The notes under the pieces: generated by a model | The model's input: only the letters and a program-made list of their open reading frames with translations | Database searches by the model: none | Told to the model about the DNA's origin: nothing | NCBI RefSeq assembly: GCF_028640845.1 | Contig: NC_080542.1 | Location: 18,828,283 to 18,892,282, forward strand | Direction: 5' to 3' | Length of the DNA: 64,000 nt | Source of the DNA: Ahaetulla prasina | Taxonomy: Eukaryota > Chordata > Lepidosauria > Squamata > Colubridae | In this document: positions 41,901 to 54,106 of the stretch, one piece after another | Layout: every line of letters starts with the position of its first letter | How positions within the stretch are numbered: the first letter of the stretch is position 1 | Made by a program: the position numbers and the translations under genes

Positions 41901-42539
41901 CCCATTTGCAACGTACCTTCCCAGATCCCACCTACCGGGGCGGAGGGAATAAAGATTTCCCACTAGCCCACCCCAGTTTTCCAGCTGCTGCCCAAACTCT
42001 ACCCAGCTTAGTTTCTGCACGGCTGTTTTGCTAGGAAAAGGCAACAATACCCACGCATAAAAAGTCTTTCTTTGCGATGTGGGACGGGTGAGTGGGATCC
42101 AGCTCTTCTGTCCAGCCAGCCCGCTTTTTTCTTCGGCAGGGGTCTCTGGGTAGGCGGGGCTCTCATAAACCTCCCCCTTTCTCCACCCATTTCGCCCCCC
42201 AAGCTGCTGGAAAGGCACGCAAGCCTCACTGCCTCTGTGTGTCCATTTGCACATGCGCACATTCCAAACACCACCACCACCCCCGCCTCCTGCCGTCGAC
42301 TGGAAGTTCCCATCCCAATTCAATGTCCCTCCAAGCTTCGTCGGCTGCCTTCTGTCTTGTCTAGGAAGTGGAGGAGACTCCAGCTCTATCATTTTAACTC
42401 CTACTTCTGACCTAGGGTGGCTTTTTTTTTTTTTTGCATCTGATGGTTTGGGTCAGAGGATCCCTGACGGCGGGGGATGCATTACAGCCCCAGATTTTGC
42501 GGGAAAAGAATGCAAAAAGAGAGAGAGAGAGAGACCTGA
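41901..42539. other. Possible upstream exon or promoter of the zinc-finger gene
   Basis: Moderately G+C-rich. On the minus strand a donor-like ctgggaag/gtacgt is present near 41920. No coding exon can be defended. Confidence 0.25.
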
Positions 42540-42632
42540 CAGCCATTTGTCTGAAATGGTATAAAGGTTTCCTGCTTGAGCAGGGGGTTGGACTAGAAGA
42601 TCTCCAAGGTCCCTGCCAACTCTGTTATTAAA
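42540..42632 (+). mobile_element. CR1 3' terminus
   Basis: ccatttgtctgaaatggtat, then gcagggggttggactagaag and ctctgttatta. Only the last 90 bp or so of a CR1. Confidence 0.85.
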
Positions 42633-42977
42633 TCCTGCTTGCAGAATTTCCACGTTGCGCATTCCGGCTTTGGGAAGAAACAGTTCCGTTGAGGATTTGG
42701 ACTCCTGCGGTTATAAATGCATTCTATGGGGCTTTGGAACAACACTTCAGGCAGGGTTCACACAATCTGCTCAACCGAACAAGCAAAACAACACTTTGCC
42801 TTAATGTGGTATGTGAACCTGAATGAAGGTGAGAAAGCCTTGCCACTTCCACATTATTTTGGGGGTTTGGCCTGTCGGTGTTGGGTACCCCCAAATCTTA
42901 TTTTGAAGTCATGTGGTGTGGATGAAAAGGTGTATACTTGGTTGGTTCCCTGCCTATGAAGCTTACTTAATTGCTAT
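42633..42977. other. No recognisable gene or repeat
   Basis: Unclassified. Confidence 0.35.
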
Positions 42978-43490
42978 TCGTAGAATAGATTTCTTTATTG
43001 GCCAAGTGTGATTGGACACAGAAGGAATTTGTCAGGTACATAAGCTCTCAGTGTACATAAAAGATAAGTGATAAATCATGATCATTAGTCATCATAAATA
43101 CATTCACCATGAATCATAAGATACAGGACAGCACTTAGTGATAGTCATAGGATACTAAATAAGCAATCAAAATCATACTAGAAAAATAAATAACATAATA
43201 TAAATCATAAAGATACAAGCAACAAGGTTATAGTCATAAGTAGAAAAGGAGATAGGTAATAGGAAGGATGAGAAGAATAATAGTAATACAGTCTTAGTAA
43301 ATAGTTCAACAGTGTTGTGGGAATTAGTTGTTTAGCAGAGTGATGGCATGGGGGGGGGGCTGTCCTTGTTTCTAGTTGTTCTGGTGTACAATGTTGTATA
43401 ACATCGTTTTGAGGGTAGAAGTTGAAACAATTTATGCCCAGGATGTGAGTGGTCTGTAGATATTTCACAGCTCTTTTTTTGACTCATGCT
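42978..43490 (-). mobile_element. Rex1 LINE 3' fragment
   Basis: Minus strand: aacatcgttttgagggtaga on plus is the inverse of the SKR part of the Rex1 C-terminus; agcagagtgatggc follows. The 3' end is tattggccaagtgtgattgg near 42995. It is older than the copy at 13826. Confidence 0.75.
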
Positions 43491-43567
43491 ATTCATTCCT
43501 AGTAAACGGCTGTCACTTAAAAGTAAATTTTCCTTTGAGTTGAACTCAAGTTTCCAGGAATTCCATA

Positions 43568-43660
43568 GATCAGCGGTCACCAACTGGTTGTCAGCGGGCC
43601 ACTGGTGGCCCATGAGAAAATTGTGGTGGTCCACAGAAAAATTATTTGCATTTTTTATAT
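43568..43660 (+). mobile_element. hAT element, 5' end fragment
   Basis: CAGCGGTCACCAACTGG, then gggccactggtggcccatga and gtggtccacagaaaaatta: the start of a Charlie-like hAT; the 3' part is missing. Confidence 0.55.
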
Positions 43661-43692
43661 TGCACTATTTATATATCACTGCCATAGATTAG

Positions 43693-43805
43693 TGTTTCTC
43701 AACCTTGCCAACTTTAAGTTATGTGGACTTCAACTCCCAGAATTCCCCAGCCAGCCATTATTTAAAGTAATAGCATCTTAAAGTTGCCACGGTTGAGAGA
43801 CACTG
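43693..43805 (+). mobile_element. Palindromic hAT-like MITE
   Basis: tagtgtttctcaaccttgcc to ggttgagagacactg. The right arm is partly eroded; no clean TSD. Confidence 0.7.
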
Positions 43806-45165
43806 GCCTAAATCAGCCATCCTTCAGTGTCCTTCAGTTCCATTCATGGTAGAGAACATTTTCCACTATTCCTTTGGAAGTCTAATCAACTGGTTTAGAT
43901 GATGGTGCCCAGAGAGCATCAGGCTGGTAAAAGCTTATCTTGATCTCTTTTTAGCTTTACACATTTGAAGATCCTCATCATAGCATTTGTCCAACTCTCT
44001 TTGTGGAGAACTATTTAAAAATTAATATTCTTTCTGCAGGAGCATCATGCCTATTTTAAGAACTTTATTTTCCTTTGTCAGAAATTTTCCTAATACATAC
44101 ATCCTTGTTTCCTTCTTATTTGCTTTTCACAATAATTAAATGTGTCTTCTGTCCAATTTCTTCCTTAAAGATAGAACTTTAGATTGCAAAAAATGGTTAG
44201 GGAGCAAGTTAGTTAGGTTATGCTTATAGCAAGCAAGTTAAATTAATTAGGATATAGAAAATAGTTGATTTATTTATTTTTTTCTGGAGTGCTCAGGCTA
44301 AGACAAAGTGATTAGTCCAGATCCTCCTTAAATTTCATGGCTGAGTGAGAATTTGACTAACACGTCAGCGGTTTTCCAATCTCAGTTTAACATTTTCAAT
44401 TAAGATATGACCCACTATGTAGAACACTGTCTGTGACTGTAACACTGATGGTCAGACCTAATTTATTTTACAGGCTTCTGTCTGACAGGTTTCCAGAAAG
44501 GTTAATATTAACCAGCGTCACTCCATGTGGATGCAGTAGTAACTCATCACATCAATTTCTCACAATGCTGCAGGAGTATTGTAATACTTCTGTAGTACTA
44601 CTGTATCCAGGCCATTATGGAAAATCAAGACATGTGTCAGCAGCATCCTCTGCCTTCTTTTATCACCCAGGCCTACTGGTTATTCTGGAGCAGGATGTAG
44701 ATATGGCTGTCAGTAAGGCAAAAGCATAGCTGCTTCTACTACTATTACATGGAGCCATAGGCTGCTCCAAGCAAGACACTCCTTCTCGTTTAATGAACGG
44801 ATCACCTGAGAACTTTCAATTTTAGTATGCTTTGAATCTTTCCTGCTGACCAAGAAATACCTTGCCTATGATTATCTGACAAGGCCCTGGAAAATTAAGG
44901 GAACAGACCTGTTTACCAACTATATGAATGCAGCAAGAGAGAAGGGAGATTAGTAATGGTCAATTGAATTAGAAATCTGTGCCATTAATAATACCCAGGT
45001 TTCAAAATGTGGTAATCAGTCTTTGAAGATACCAGTTCTCCTGGGCTTTTTGACAATTTTTGGAAGTTATCAGCATGTCTATCTGAAGTTTTTCTTCTTT
45101 TTTCATAAGGACCAGTTTCTTAAGGTGGGGGGGGTGTCATGTGACCAAGGTATCCACTTAAGCCA
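43806..45165. other. No recognisable gene or repeat
   Basis: About 1.3 kb of unclassified AT-rich DNA with no supported exon. Confidence 0.35.
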
Positions 45166-45222
45166 GTGTTTCTCAACCTTGGCAACTTTAAGATGTGTGG
45201 AGTTCAATTCCCAGTGTTCATT
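45166..45222 (+). mobile_element. Palindromic MITE, single arm
   Basis: cagtgtttctcaaccttggc, aactttaagatgtgtggagt; the second arm is absent. Confidence 0.65.
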
Positions 45223-45439
45223 ATGATAGACATTTAAAGAAGATAGCTATGTTAGCCTTTGGTGGGAATAGTACCTTTTCTGACATTTTATTAATGAACA
45301 GAGGTTTTAGTGTGCTCAACTCATGCCTTTTAATAAAATGTGTTCATTGGAAAAGATGCTTCCAGACTCCTGATCTGTTTCTCCCTGTTGAGATTGTGAA
45401 TTATCCACTTTCCTGATCACAAGGAGGTATCTTCTAAAC

Positions 45440-45957
45440 CAGTGGTAGTCAGCCTGGTCCCTACCGTCCACTAGTGGGCATTCCAGCTTTCATGGTGGAC
45501 GATAGGGGTTTTGTCTGATAAGAAGCACTTTCCTTTTTTAAAAAATTTAATTGACTGTTTTTTTAAAAAATTCATAGCATTATTTAAAAACATTTTCATT
45601 AGGTTTTCATAAAATTCCATGTAACAATTTACATTTCTGAAAATATATTATTTGTATCGCGTGCGCATAAGTTTAATTCACTTTACTTAAGTGAAACTAA
45701 ATGACTGTATAGTGCGACCGCAAACAAAAGCCTCGTTCCAGAATAGCTCGCGCATCTCCCCCCACACTACCCAGCTGTAACAGACAAACAGAGCTGGTAG
45801 CCAGCGCCCCTCCCAAACCCAATCCACAATGCGTGAGAGGCATGCACAGACGACAATACACAGCACATTACTGTGGAGCCAGTGGGTGGTTAGAAAATTT
45901 TACTACTAACAGAGATACAAAAGTGGGCAGCAGGTATAAAAAGGTTGACTACCCCTG
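45440..45957 (+). mobile_element. hAT element, 518 bp, complete ends
   Basis: Left end CAGTGGTAGTCAGCCTGG, right end GGTTGACTACCCCTG. Flanks ttctaaac and ctctatac match at 6 of 8 and fit nTCTAGAn. Inner inverted block gtccactagtgggcattcca and tcatggtggac near the left end. It resembles non-autonomous hAT elements that spread horizontally among tetrapods; the exact family name is uncertain. Confidence 0.75.
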
Positions 45958-46009
45958 CTCTATACATTTATCAGTAGAATATTTATAGCTCAGAGAAATT
46001 ATAGAGTTC

Positions 46010-46178
46010 CTGGTGTTATCTGAGCTTGTTTGTTTGTTCACTGCAAACATTTCATTACCCAACTAAGGAACATCATCAATGCAAGTGTGAGGTTTGTGGC
46101 TGATAACAGTGATAATGTGCCCTAGTTGGCTAATAAAATGTCTGCAAACGAACAACCAAGATCAGCACCAAAAACATT
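46010..46178 (+). mobile_element. Foldback family A, decayed full copy
   Basis: Left tgcaaacatttcattaccca, actaaggaacatcatca is mirrored by gataatgtgccctagttggc, taataaaatgtctgcaaacg. Both hammerhead-like cores have lost key bases (TTGATGA on the minus strand, TAAA for GAAA on the plus). Confidence 0.65.
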
Positions 46179-46427
46179 TTCAGACTGCATCTCAGATGGC
46201 AAGAACAGAGACACAGAAATACTGAAGGCCACAGAGCCAGCCAATATTGGAAGAGGGCATTGGTGGTGTGCAAGATATCCTTGGGTGTTTGACCTTATGG
46301 GGTCTCGACAGTCCAAAAGTGTTTTAAAGTGAAAACAGCTCAGTTCCACATTCAGAACAGACAATTTCACATTAGAAGTCACCACGTTTGACCACAAGGA
46401 GGCAGCCTTTAGTTAGGGTTTATTTTA

Positions 46428-46512
46428 GAATAGAATAGAATAGAATAGAATTTTATTGGCCAAGTGTGATTGGACACACAAGGAATTTGTCTTGGTGCGT
46501 ATGCTCTCATTT
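46428..46512 (-). mobile_element. Rex1 3' end with (AATAG)n tail
   Basis: agaatagaatagaatagaat then tttattggccaagtgtgatt and aggaatttgtcttggtg, the inverse of the Rex1 3' terminus. It shows microsatellite seeding by the LINE tail. Confidence 0.85.
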
Positions 46513-46554
46513 CCATGAGATTCAAGGGAGAAAATTCAAAGTGCTAGAGCAGAG

Positions 46555-46612
46555 GTCTTCAACTTGGCAGCTTTATGACTTGTGGACTTCAACTCCCAGA
46601 ATTCTGCAGCCA
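46555..46612 (+). mobile_element. Palindromic MITE, single arm
   Basis: caacttggcagctttatgac then ttgtggacttcaactcccag; second arm absent. Confidence 0.6.
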
Positions 46613-47149
46613 ACTAGATGAGCAGATTAAATAATAACGATAAACACACCAGATACAATTGGTTACAAAGTAAGTGTGGGTACTTGATGTGGCAATACCA
46701 GGGGAAAGTAATATCAAAGTCAAAGAATTGATGACGATCACAAAGTATCAGGATCTGGAAATTGAAAGATTACAGTTTCGCATAAATTGAATGTGGTAGT
46801 CCCAGGGTGATGGGCACACTGAATGCCATGCCAAAAAATCTTGGATGGCACTTAAAAAATTTGCATTGACAAAATTTCCATCAGTCAGTTGCAAAAGGCT
46901 ACACACTGCTTGGATCCACAGATAAACTATACCAATAAATCATGGGTTTTGGGAAGACATTAATGCATAGTCAAGCCACAGGTAAGCTTAAATGGCCAGA
47001 TTCAGGTTTTAGCTCTGTGTATGTTGCTATTCAGTTGCAATTAGAATATCCATTCATAATAGAAATGTTTATCTCACCATTTGAAATATTGCTCATGAAT
47101 TGTATCGTTTAAAGCCACTGGAACCCAATTTGGTGATTTTTTTTAACAG
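46613..47149. other. No recognisable gene or repeat
   Basis: Unclassified. Confidence 0.35.
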
Positions 47150-47195
47150 ATTAACAGAGTTGGAAGGGACCTTGTAGGTTATCTGTTCCAAATGG
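47150..47195 (-). mobile_element. CR1 3' terminus, short
   Basis: attaacagagttggaaggga then ccttgtaggttatctg is the inverse of the CR1 3' end. Confidence 0.7.
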
Positions 47196-48321
47196 ATTTT
47201 AAATGGATTAATTACTTAGTCCAAATTAAAATGGCCATTATAAATTTGAGTTTTTAGCAGGTTGGAACTGTGCTTTCTATTGTAGAACCTGCAATGGTAT
47301 TGTAAAGTCCATTTATTAATATGTCTAAGCTCATACCTGCCAATCAAGAGACTTAAACAGAGGCTTGAGTAAAATAGCATTTAATCTTGATCAAGCCTAA
47401 ATGGTTAGCTGTTCCGAACATAAGATACATGCAAGGAAGAACTACGGACTCATGACAGAAAGCCATGTTCTCTTATACACAAAAAGTCATAAATCCTCAA
47501 CTCTGGCATCTGCTATTCTGGAATCTGGTTTGCATGTTCCCATAGTATAAGTCAGTGAATGTAAACTAACTTCTGGATTTACATCGGGTCACACAATAGT
47601 AAGGGTCAATGAATGTAATCTGACTTCTTTCTGTGGTGTTATCTTATCCATTTGTCTTCTTAATTACCACTTGATTTCCTGGAGGATGACATACACGTTC
47701 TCAGCCAGTGGGGTGGGGAGAGATCAAATGATGGACTCTGACAATTTCCAGAGACTGTCATTGGTGGGATGAGGTATCAGTAACAATTCAGGAATTTAGT
47801 CAGTGTGACCTCAATAACCATCCATGATGGCATATTTATGTTCTAACCACAAAAGGGCACAATATATATATGTCAGTGTTATGGGGAAACAGATATTTAC
47901 CATGTGCAGTTATACAAACAAGAGATCAAGACATCAAATATCATTTAGCAAGTTTTCTCCTAATTCTAGTATGTATGTTCCCTTCAGTATTAAAAATCAT
48001 TATTTTTCCTTAAGACTTCTATTTTTCTGAATTTTGACAACCCATTTTTATTTGCAAGTTCTTTCCTCTTTAAGAAAAAATCCAAATATCGTCTCCTTCG
48101 GAAAGGGGGGGAACTGCGCATGCTCAGACATACTCAAGATCAAAACAGAAAGAGGCGGTTCTACACATATGGATTGGTGTAGGCAAGGTGTAAAATTGTT
48201 AATTAAGATAAGCCACAGTTAATTATTAATTTCAATTGAAAGTGAGCATCTGGCCAGTCTTAAAAAACGCTAAAACCATTTCCCACAACTCCATTCGACT
48301 GAATTTCCTCTTTACCTCCGC
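47196..48321. other. Unclassified DNA upstream of the promoter-like region
   Basis: No gene recognised. An NRF1-like tgcgcatgc is present near 48116. Confidence 0.35.
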
Positions 48322-48736
48322 CCACCATGTTAATTGTAGTCCAGATCGCTCCAATGGTAGGACGATATGAAGGGATAGGCAGTGAAGAGAGAACTACATT
48401 CCCATGATGCTTAGTGGCCCTTTTACATGGAGTCCAAATATTTCGCTTTGAGAGCAAGACGCAATACGATACCGTGCGTAAGCAAAACTACCGTTCCCAT
48501 GAAGCAGTGTCGTTCCAGCGGCCGGCCGCCATCCCAGCTGTAGTCCAAAACACCTCTCCTGGCCATAGCAACTAACGCACCCAAGGCGTCGAGCCAGAAA
48601 ATAAAACCACACTCCCCATACTGCCTTGCGCGGAACCTTGGCCAGCCATATTAACTGTAGTCCCTGTTTCCCCCCAGCGCTCATAGAGCCGGATGTGTCA
48701 GGCCCGGTAGAAAAAACTACCCTTCCTATCAGCCCC
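48322..48736. promoter_or_regulatory. Cluster of ZNF143/THAP11-like motifs
   Basis: Seven variants of the ACTACAATTCCCATAATGC-type motif lie within about 415 bp. Plus strand: 48393-48410 (ACTACATTCCCATGATGC), 48487-48505, 48606-48624, 48717-48735. Minus strand: 48322-48342 (GGACTACAATTAACATGG), 48528-48546, about 48644-48663. A YY1-like gccgccatc overlaps the one at 48528. Such motifs are typical of CpG-island promoters. Spacing or exact bases vary, so not all need be functional. Confidence 0.55.
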
Positions 48737-50173
48737 GCGCGCGGCTAGCGTTCCCCTTTTGGGCTTCCTGGGGCCGCCATGATGGTTTTGTGTGTATGTA
48801 TGTGTGTGTGTATGCGCGAGGATGTGTGTGTGAGAGGTGTGCATCAGTATGCGCGAATGAGTGAGTGAATGCGAAAGAGGAGGAAGGAAGGGGAAGAGAA
48901 TGAGAGAGACGGGAGAAGGGGGCCCCGCCAGGACCGTGGAGCCTCGCTCTCTCCTCTTGGAGGAGTTGTGGCGGGGTCTGAAGCCCACTCCCCGATTTGC
49001 CAACCTGGAGGGGGGAGGGTGGGTTTAAAACCCTCCCTTATGTGGGGGGAGGAACAGCCGGGCAGCGCAGAGCCCCCTTGAGGGAAGGAGCGGGGGGGGG
49101 CACCAGCGTCTCTCTCTCTCTCTCTTAGGAGGGGAGGGGGGAGAGCTGAGAGAGCCCCCAACCCAATCCCGCAAGGTGAACAGACCGCCTCCCCAAAAAA
49201 TACCCCCCTGGCAATTGCTTTGGAGTGGGGGGGAGGACCCGCGGTGCCAGTTTGTGGTGGTGGTGGGGGGCTCTTTCTGTAGGAGGAGGACCAGCCATGC
49301 CCTAGATGAGCCCTTAATTGAAAAGGAGGGGACGGGCTGTGAGCTGATCATTGGGGAGGGGGCACAGCTCCAGAAACCCCCCACCCACCCCCTCTCCCCT
49401 TCCTGCTGCAAAGTGAAGGGAGATGTAGTTGGAGGAAGGAGAAGAAGCCAGAAAGGGCAGAGCCCCTTCCTCCTCCTCCTCCTCCTCTTCTTCTTCCACC
49501 TCCAGCAAGAGCGAGGGGAGTGGTCTTGCCTGCATTTGAAAAGGGGAGGGTGGGTGTTCAGGCAACTGAGGAAAATCTCAGTGGTGGGCAGAAGAGGAGG
49601 AGGAGTCAAGAGGAAGCCAGGAGGGCTGGGGTGGGGGGGGACTGGAGGGTGCACCCGCCTAGGGAATGCCAACGCTCTTAGCTCAAATTAGGGGTGCAGG
49701 AGGTGTCCCCCCCCCAGAGGTGTTTGTGTGTGGCCCAGTGTGTGAGCTTCCTCTCTTGATTACTGCACGGAGGGGAGAGAGAAGAGGGGGGTGAGAACTC
49801 TTCTCACATATCATTCCCTTGTTTTCTCCCAAGGGCAAAGTAGGAAATAGTGGAGGATTGAACTGGAGAGGGGGAGAGGTGTGTGTGTGTGAGTGTGTGT
49901 GAGTGTGTGTGTGTGTGCAGGGTAGGGGGGTGGGGAACCGCTGCTATGAATTTGTAATAGCCTCTTTGGGGAGATTGGCCCGCCCCTCTTCCCCTTTTTC
50001 CACCCCACTCCTCATTTTTGCTGGAGGGGGGGTGACTCGGAGCTGCACGCACACAGATCCTTCAGCAACTGGCTGGATCTTCTCTCTGTGTCTTCTTCCC
50101 CCCCCCCCCCACTTCCCACCATGACAACAAATCCAGCATTAGAATCGCCATCCACCCCATGGCCACACAGCAG
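48470..50173 (+). promoter_or_regulatory. FBXL19: Probable FBXL19 promoter and 5' non-coding exon
   Basis: This stretch is G-rich and contains more CpG than its surroundings (for example cgcgcgcggctagcg near 48737), plus several runs of four G-tracts near 49010-49290. A good donor cag/gtgagt occurs at 50173/50174. An ATG at 50121 (context cccaccATGa) would open a short upstream frame that meets a stop in exon 2 if spliced to 58602, so it would be an upstream ORF and not the FBXL19 start. Promoter position and exon 1 are inferred; the transcription start is not visible. Confidence 0.45.
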
Positions 50174-51664
50174 GTGAGTAACCCATCTCCCCTACCTTAC
50201 TTCTTAAGCTTTTCCTTAAGGAGAAGTGGGGGGGGGGCTCCCTGCCTCCATTCTCCTCCCATCCTCTGGCACCCTTTTTGCCAGTGTCTGCCTGGATTGT
50301 GTGTGTAACAATTTTAAGATGTGCTGCATCTTTTCTCTTTTGGAGGCTGCTGATGGACGGGGAAGAGTCTTTGGTGCCTAGATGCGCTTCCCAAAGGTAA
50401 GTCTGTATCCTTCCTCTGCCTCCTTCCCCCTCTCCCTCCCTTTTTGGCTTTGCCAAAGAATATTTCCCCCCCCCCCCCAAGAATAAAACCCCTGTCTCTT
50501 TTTTTTAGGGGCACATTCTTTTTCCTTTCCCCTCCCCCCACCCGAATCTTCCCATTCCAAATTAATTAGTCCTTTTCCTTCCAACGCTGTGGAGCTCAGT
50601 GTTTTGGGCAGGAGTGCCCATGCTTTGCGAATCCACTTCCCAAAATATAGATTTGTGCATGGGTAGATTGTGGGGAATGCACACAGCATGTGAAAGCATC
50701 ACAACAACTCAGATGCAGAAACCAGGGAGGGATGTTAAGCTATCAGGCTGGTTGCACAAATATTTTTTGCTGAGGGTGGAATCTAGAGCTAATGCCTCTC
50801 CTTCCTTTCCCCCACACCCTGTGCCTGATCTACTATTGTGTTTTCCCCCTTTTCTTATTCATTTTAATCTCCTTTGTTGTTTTGTTTTCTTGGATATTCT
50901 TTCCTTTCCAGCTTCTGTTCTGTCACCTTGGGCTGGAGTGTTCAGATTTTTGTTGTTCCTTCCGTGAAAGGAAAAATAAAGAAATCAAGATTAGGCTGTA
51001 TCATTTTGCCAGGTGTTTTTCCAAGGGATCTGGTCACCTCTAGGTAGACTCTGAGCTGAGAGATGACAAGGAGAGGGGATAAGCAGTGTGGCTTTGGGGT
51101 ACACGGGGGCAAACGTGGAACCAAAGTTTCTCCTCTATGATTTCCAGGGGAAGGAATTACCAGCCGTAAAACGCTCTTGCCTCTGTGTATTTCTCATGTT
51201 TTAACCGGGGAGGGGGGGAGGAAAGGAAGGGAAGAGAGGGGAGGTGCCGTTTCACGCTGATTTCAGGGGCCCCTCTATAGAGGATGGCTCCAGTTATGTC
51301 CATCAGGAAGCGGCGTGACCCAGAAGGATTCAGCGGAGGAGGATCGCTGCCGCCAAGCAGCTTGACTTAAGGGCTTTTCAAAGGAAAAAGATATGTCAAG
51401 CAGGTTGCAGCTGGCGGAGAGAATTGAGGGGGAACCCAGCAACCGGCATCATGGAAGGCCAGGTTGAGGTGTGTGGGAACCCTTGCCAAGACCAGGCCTG
51501 TCAGCTCTGAAGCCAGGCTGGGGCGTGATGAGGTATCGGAGCCAAGTTCCCTTATACATACATTTGTTCTCCCTTTCAGTGTTTTGCCTGCTCTTAAATG
51601 CTTGGAAGAAAGAGGTAGGGGTGGGGTGAAGTGATGGCAGGAGACAAAATGTTCCATCAACAGA
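50174..51664. other. Proposed first intron, 5' part
   Basis: No exon or repeat recognised apart from C and T homopolymers near 50100 and 50470. Confidence 0.35.
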
Positions 51665-51716
51665 ATGTGTGTGTGTGTATATATATATGTGTGTGTGTGT
51701 GTGTATGTGTGTGTAC
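51665..51716. repeat. (GT)n/(AT)n microsatellite
   Basis: GTGTGTGTATATATATATGT followed by more GT units. Confidence 0.93.
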
Positions 51717-52975
51717 TGGTTGCTCAAGCAAGAGAGAGATAATCATTCATCCTCATTGATTCTCTTTTACATGCTTTCTTCCACCTAACTGTACCTTGCT
51801 CTCTCCTAGGTTAATCCTCAGAATAACACCCACTTAGATTTTTTTTTAAATTCAGAAATAGAAAACTATTTATTCATTGTAGATATCATTGAGCCTGATT
51901 CTCTCCCTTTCTTCCTTATAAGAAACCAATAGGTTTTCCCAGCTCTGTTGGTGTACGGATAAACTGAACATGCAGCCCAGGCAGCTTATGAAGGCATCTC
52001 CCCTTCCCAATATTGTGGTTTTTTTATTAGTTCACTATTTTCCCTGTCAGTCTGGAATTGGTTTGTTTCATTTTCTGACCCTCAGATGAGATGAGTTCCC
52101 AATATAGTTAATTCTTTTGCTGTGTCCCTTCTCTCCTATCATAGTCAAATATCTTTAAGGGCCATTCCATATGCTAGATAAAAAATTAATTTTAAGGGCC
52201 ACATTGCATGGTTTCATTTTTAAATAGAAACCAAAAAAGCCACGAGATTTGAACATGGCAACTGTATTTTTTTTTCTTTCTCTCACGAAGTCTGAAATAA
52301 TTTTGTCCTGACCTGTGGCATTCTGTATTCTCCTGTCCCCCTCATAGCATTCGTTGGCAGTGATAAGACCTAAATGTTTTTGGTTATTCATGTGAAAAAT
52401 AGGATTTTTTTTAAAAAAACACACACACATAATTTGAGCCATTAATCTTTGATGCTTGATGGGCCTAAGTTATAGTGGTAGAGAGCCTTCTGAATTATTA
52501 TGTGTTTTTTTTTCTCACATGGTTAATCCATGCACTCATCAGTGGAAGTTTTTATATGTAAGCATGTCCTCTGTAGTAGTTACAGTTGATAATAGAAAGT
52601 TGCTTTTCCCGCTTTCTTTTGAATTTCTATTTTTCCATTATTCCATCCTTCTCTTATCTTTCTGGACAACAGAAGAAAGGCCTGAGAAATATATTGCTTT
52701 GCTCTTACGCTGCCATTAAAAAAAAAAAAACAGAGAGAATGCTTTCATCTTTTAGACATCTTGCCTTCGGATTCTATAATTCACAGATTTTCTGGTTGAC
52801 AGGTCTACAGGGGGTCTAACTGAGGATTGATCTGCAAAATTTCCACTGGGTTTTTTTCCCTTCCACTGTTGTCCTTGCCAGTCTACACTGTCTCGATTTC
52901 CTGACACTTTTCTCAAATTCCACTTTCTTCTTCTGAAAGTAGAACTGAAGCTCTTATGTCTTTTGAATCAGTCTG
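51717..52975. other. Unclassified intronic or intergenic DNA
   Basis: AT-rich, no exon or known repeat recognised. Confidence 0.35.
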
Positions 52976-53090
52976 GACCAATGTTTTTCAATCTCAGATA
53001 TGTTAAGATATATGGACTTCAACTCCCAGCATGCTGACTGGGAAATTCTGGGAGTTGAAGTCCACAAATTTAACCTTGCTGGGTGAGCTA
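52976..53090 (+). mobile_element. Palindromic hAT-like MITE, degraded
   Basis: gttaagatatatggacttca, actcccagcatgctgactgg, then gaaattctgggagttgaagt, ccacaaatttaac; the outer ends have decayed. Confidence 0.65.
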
Positions 53091-53575
53091 GAATAAATCT
53101 CAGCTTTGGGTCTGATTTTGATTTGTGTTTCACGGTTGAGCCAAATTAGAGGCTTCTTTACAAAAATTAGGCTCTGGGGATTTTGGGGACATCACTTACT
53201 CTTTTCAACTCACACAACAAATTTATTCTTTTTATTTTCTTTATATTGGCTCTTGCAAGATTGAAATAATTGCTGTTAAGGATTTTTTTTTCTGAAAGAG
53301 TCCTATTTTGGTTAATGACATCAAAACAGAATCTGCATATCTCTAAATCATTCTAAAGCAATACAGAACGCAGCTCTTTTTGTTTTATTTATATATTCTT
53401 GTCTCCTCTTTTATCTCCTTCCTGTTTGTTGTGTCTTGGGAAAAATTGGCCTATTTTCTTTTTGGCTTCTTTTATGAAAACAATGTGAGAATATCTATAA
53501 ACCATGGTGACTTCCATTACTTTGGCGAGAGGAGAAATGTCAAAGAGCCCTATCATTTGATTTAACATAATAGAT
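53091..53575. other. No recognisable gene or repeat
   Basis: T-rich unclassified DNA. Confidence 0.35.
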
Positions 53576-53709
53576 CAGGAGTGCCAAACTCGCAGCCTGT
53601 GGATCGGATGCGTCATGCGCTGGCCACACCCATGCCTGGTTTAACAAGTGGGGGGGAGTTGCGATATGTCACATGATGACACTGTGACAATGTGAGTTTG
53701 ACACCCCTG
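53576..53709 (+). mobile_element. Charlie-like hAT MITE
   Basis: CAGGAGTGCCAAACTC to GAGTTTGACACCCCTG; flanks taatagat and tagttgat match at 6 of 8. Same terminal type as the element at 5454-8663. Confidence 0.75.
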
Positions 53710-53729
53710 TAGTTGATCCATTGCATTGT

Positions 53730-53760
53730 ATCTATGTATGTATGTATGTATGTATGTATG

Positions 53761-53823
<63 letters not shown>
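53730..53823. repeat. (GTAT)n(CTAT)n microsatellite
   Basis: About seven TATG units followed by about fifteen ATCT units. Confidence 0.95.
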
Positions 53824-53824
<1 letters not shown>

Positions 53825-54009
53825 ATTACATTTCTGAGCTTGCTATTACCCTCAAAGAGTCTTGATTAAGTCCAGTTTCTTTTTAACCACGTACGGCATT
53901 ATTATACATTGTTTATAATACATATAGGTTTCTCTCTCTGAACTCACTAACAAGATGAGAAACGATGGCATTAACTGCTTTTTGGTGTGACTGCACTTAT
54001 GTCCTAGGT

Positions 54010-54106
54010 CGGGCGTTTGCAAACATGGCTCCTTTAAGACTTGTGGACTTCAACTCCCGGAGTTGAAGTCCACAAGTCTTAAAAGAGCCAAGTTTGCAGA
54101 CCCCTG
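54010..54106 (+). mobile_element. Palindromic hAT-like MITE
   Basis: Hairpin with centre cccggagttg. Flanks tcctaggt and tcctagct match at 7 of 8. The left terminus is altered (CGGGCG for CAGGGG). Confidence 0.82.

Noticed and set aside
41134..42392. Long minus-strand frames (265 and 369 codons) rich in Ser, Pro, Leu
   Set aside because: They are translations of the polypurine tract; no domain, no splice logic, low complexity.
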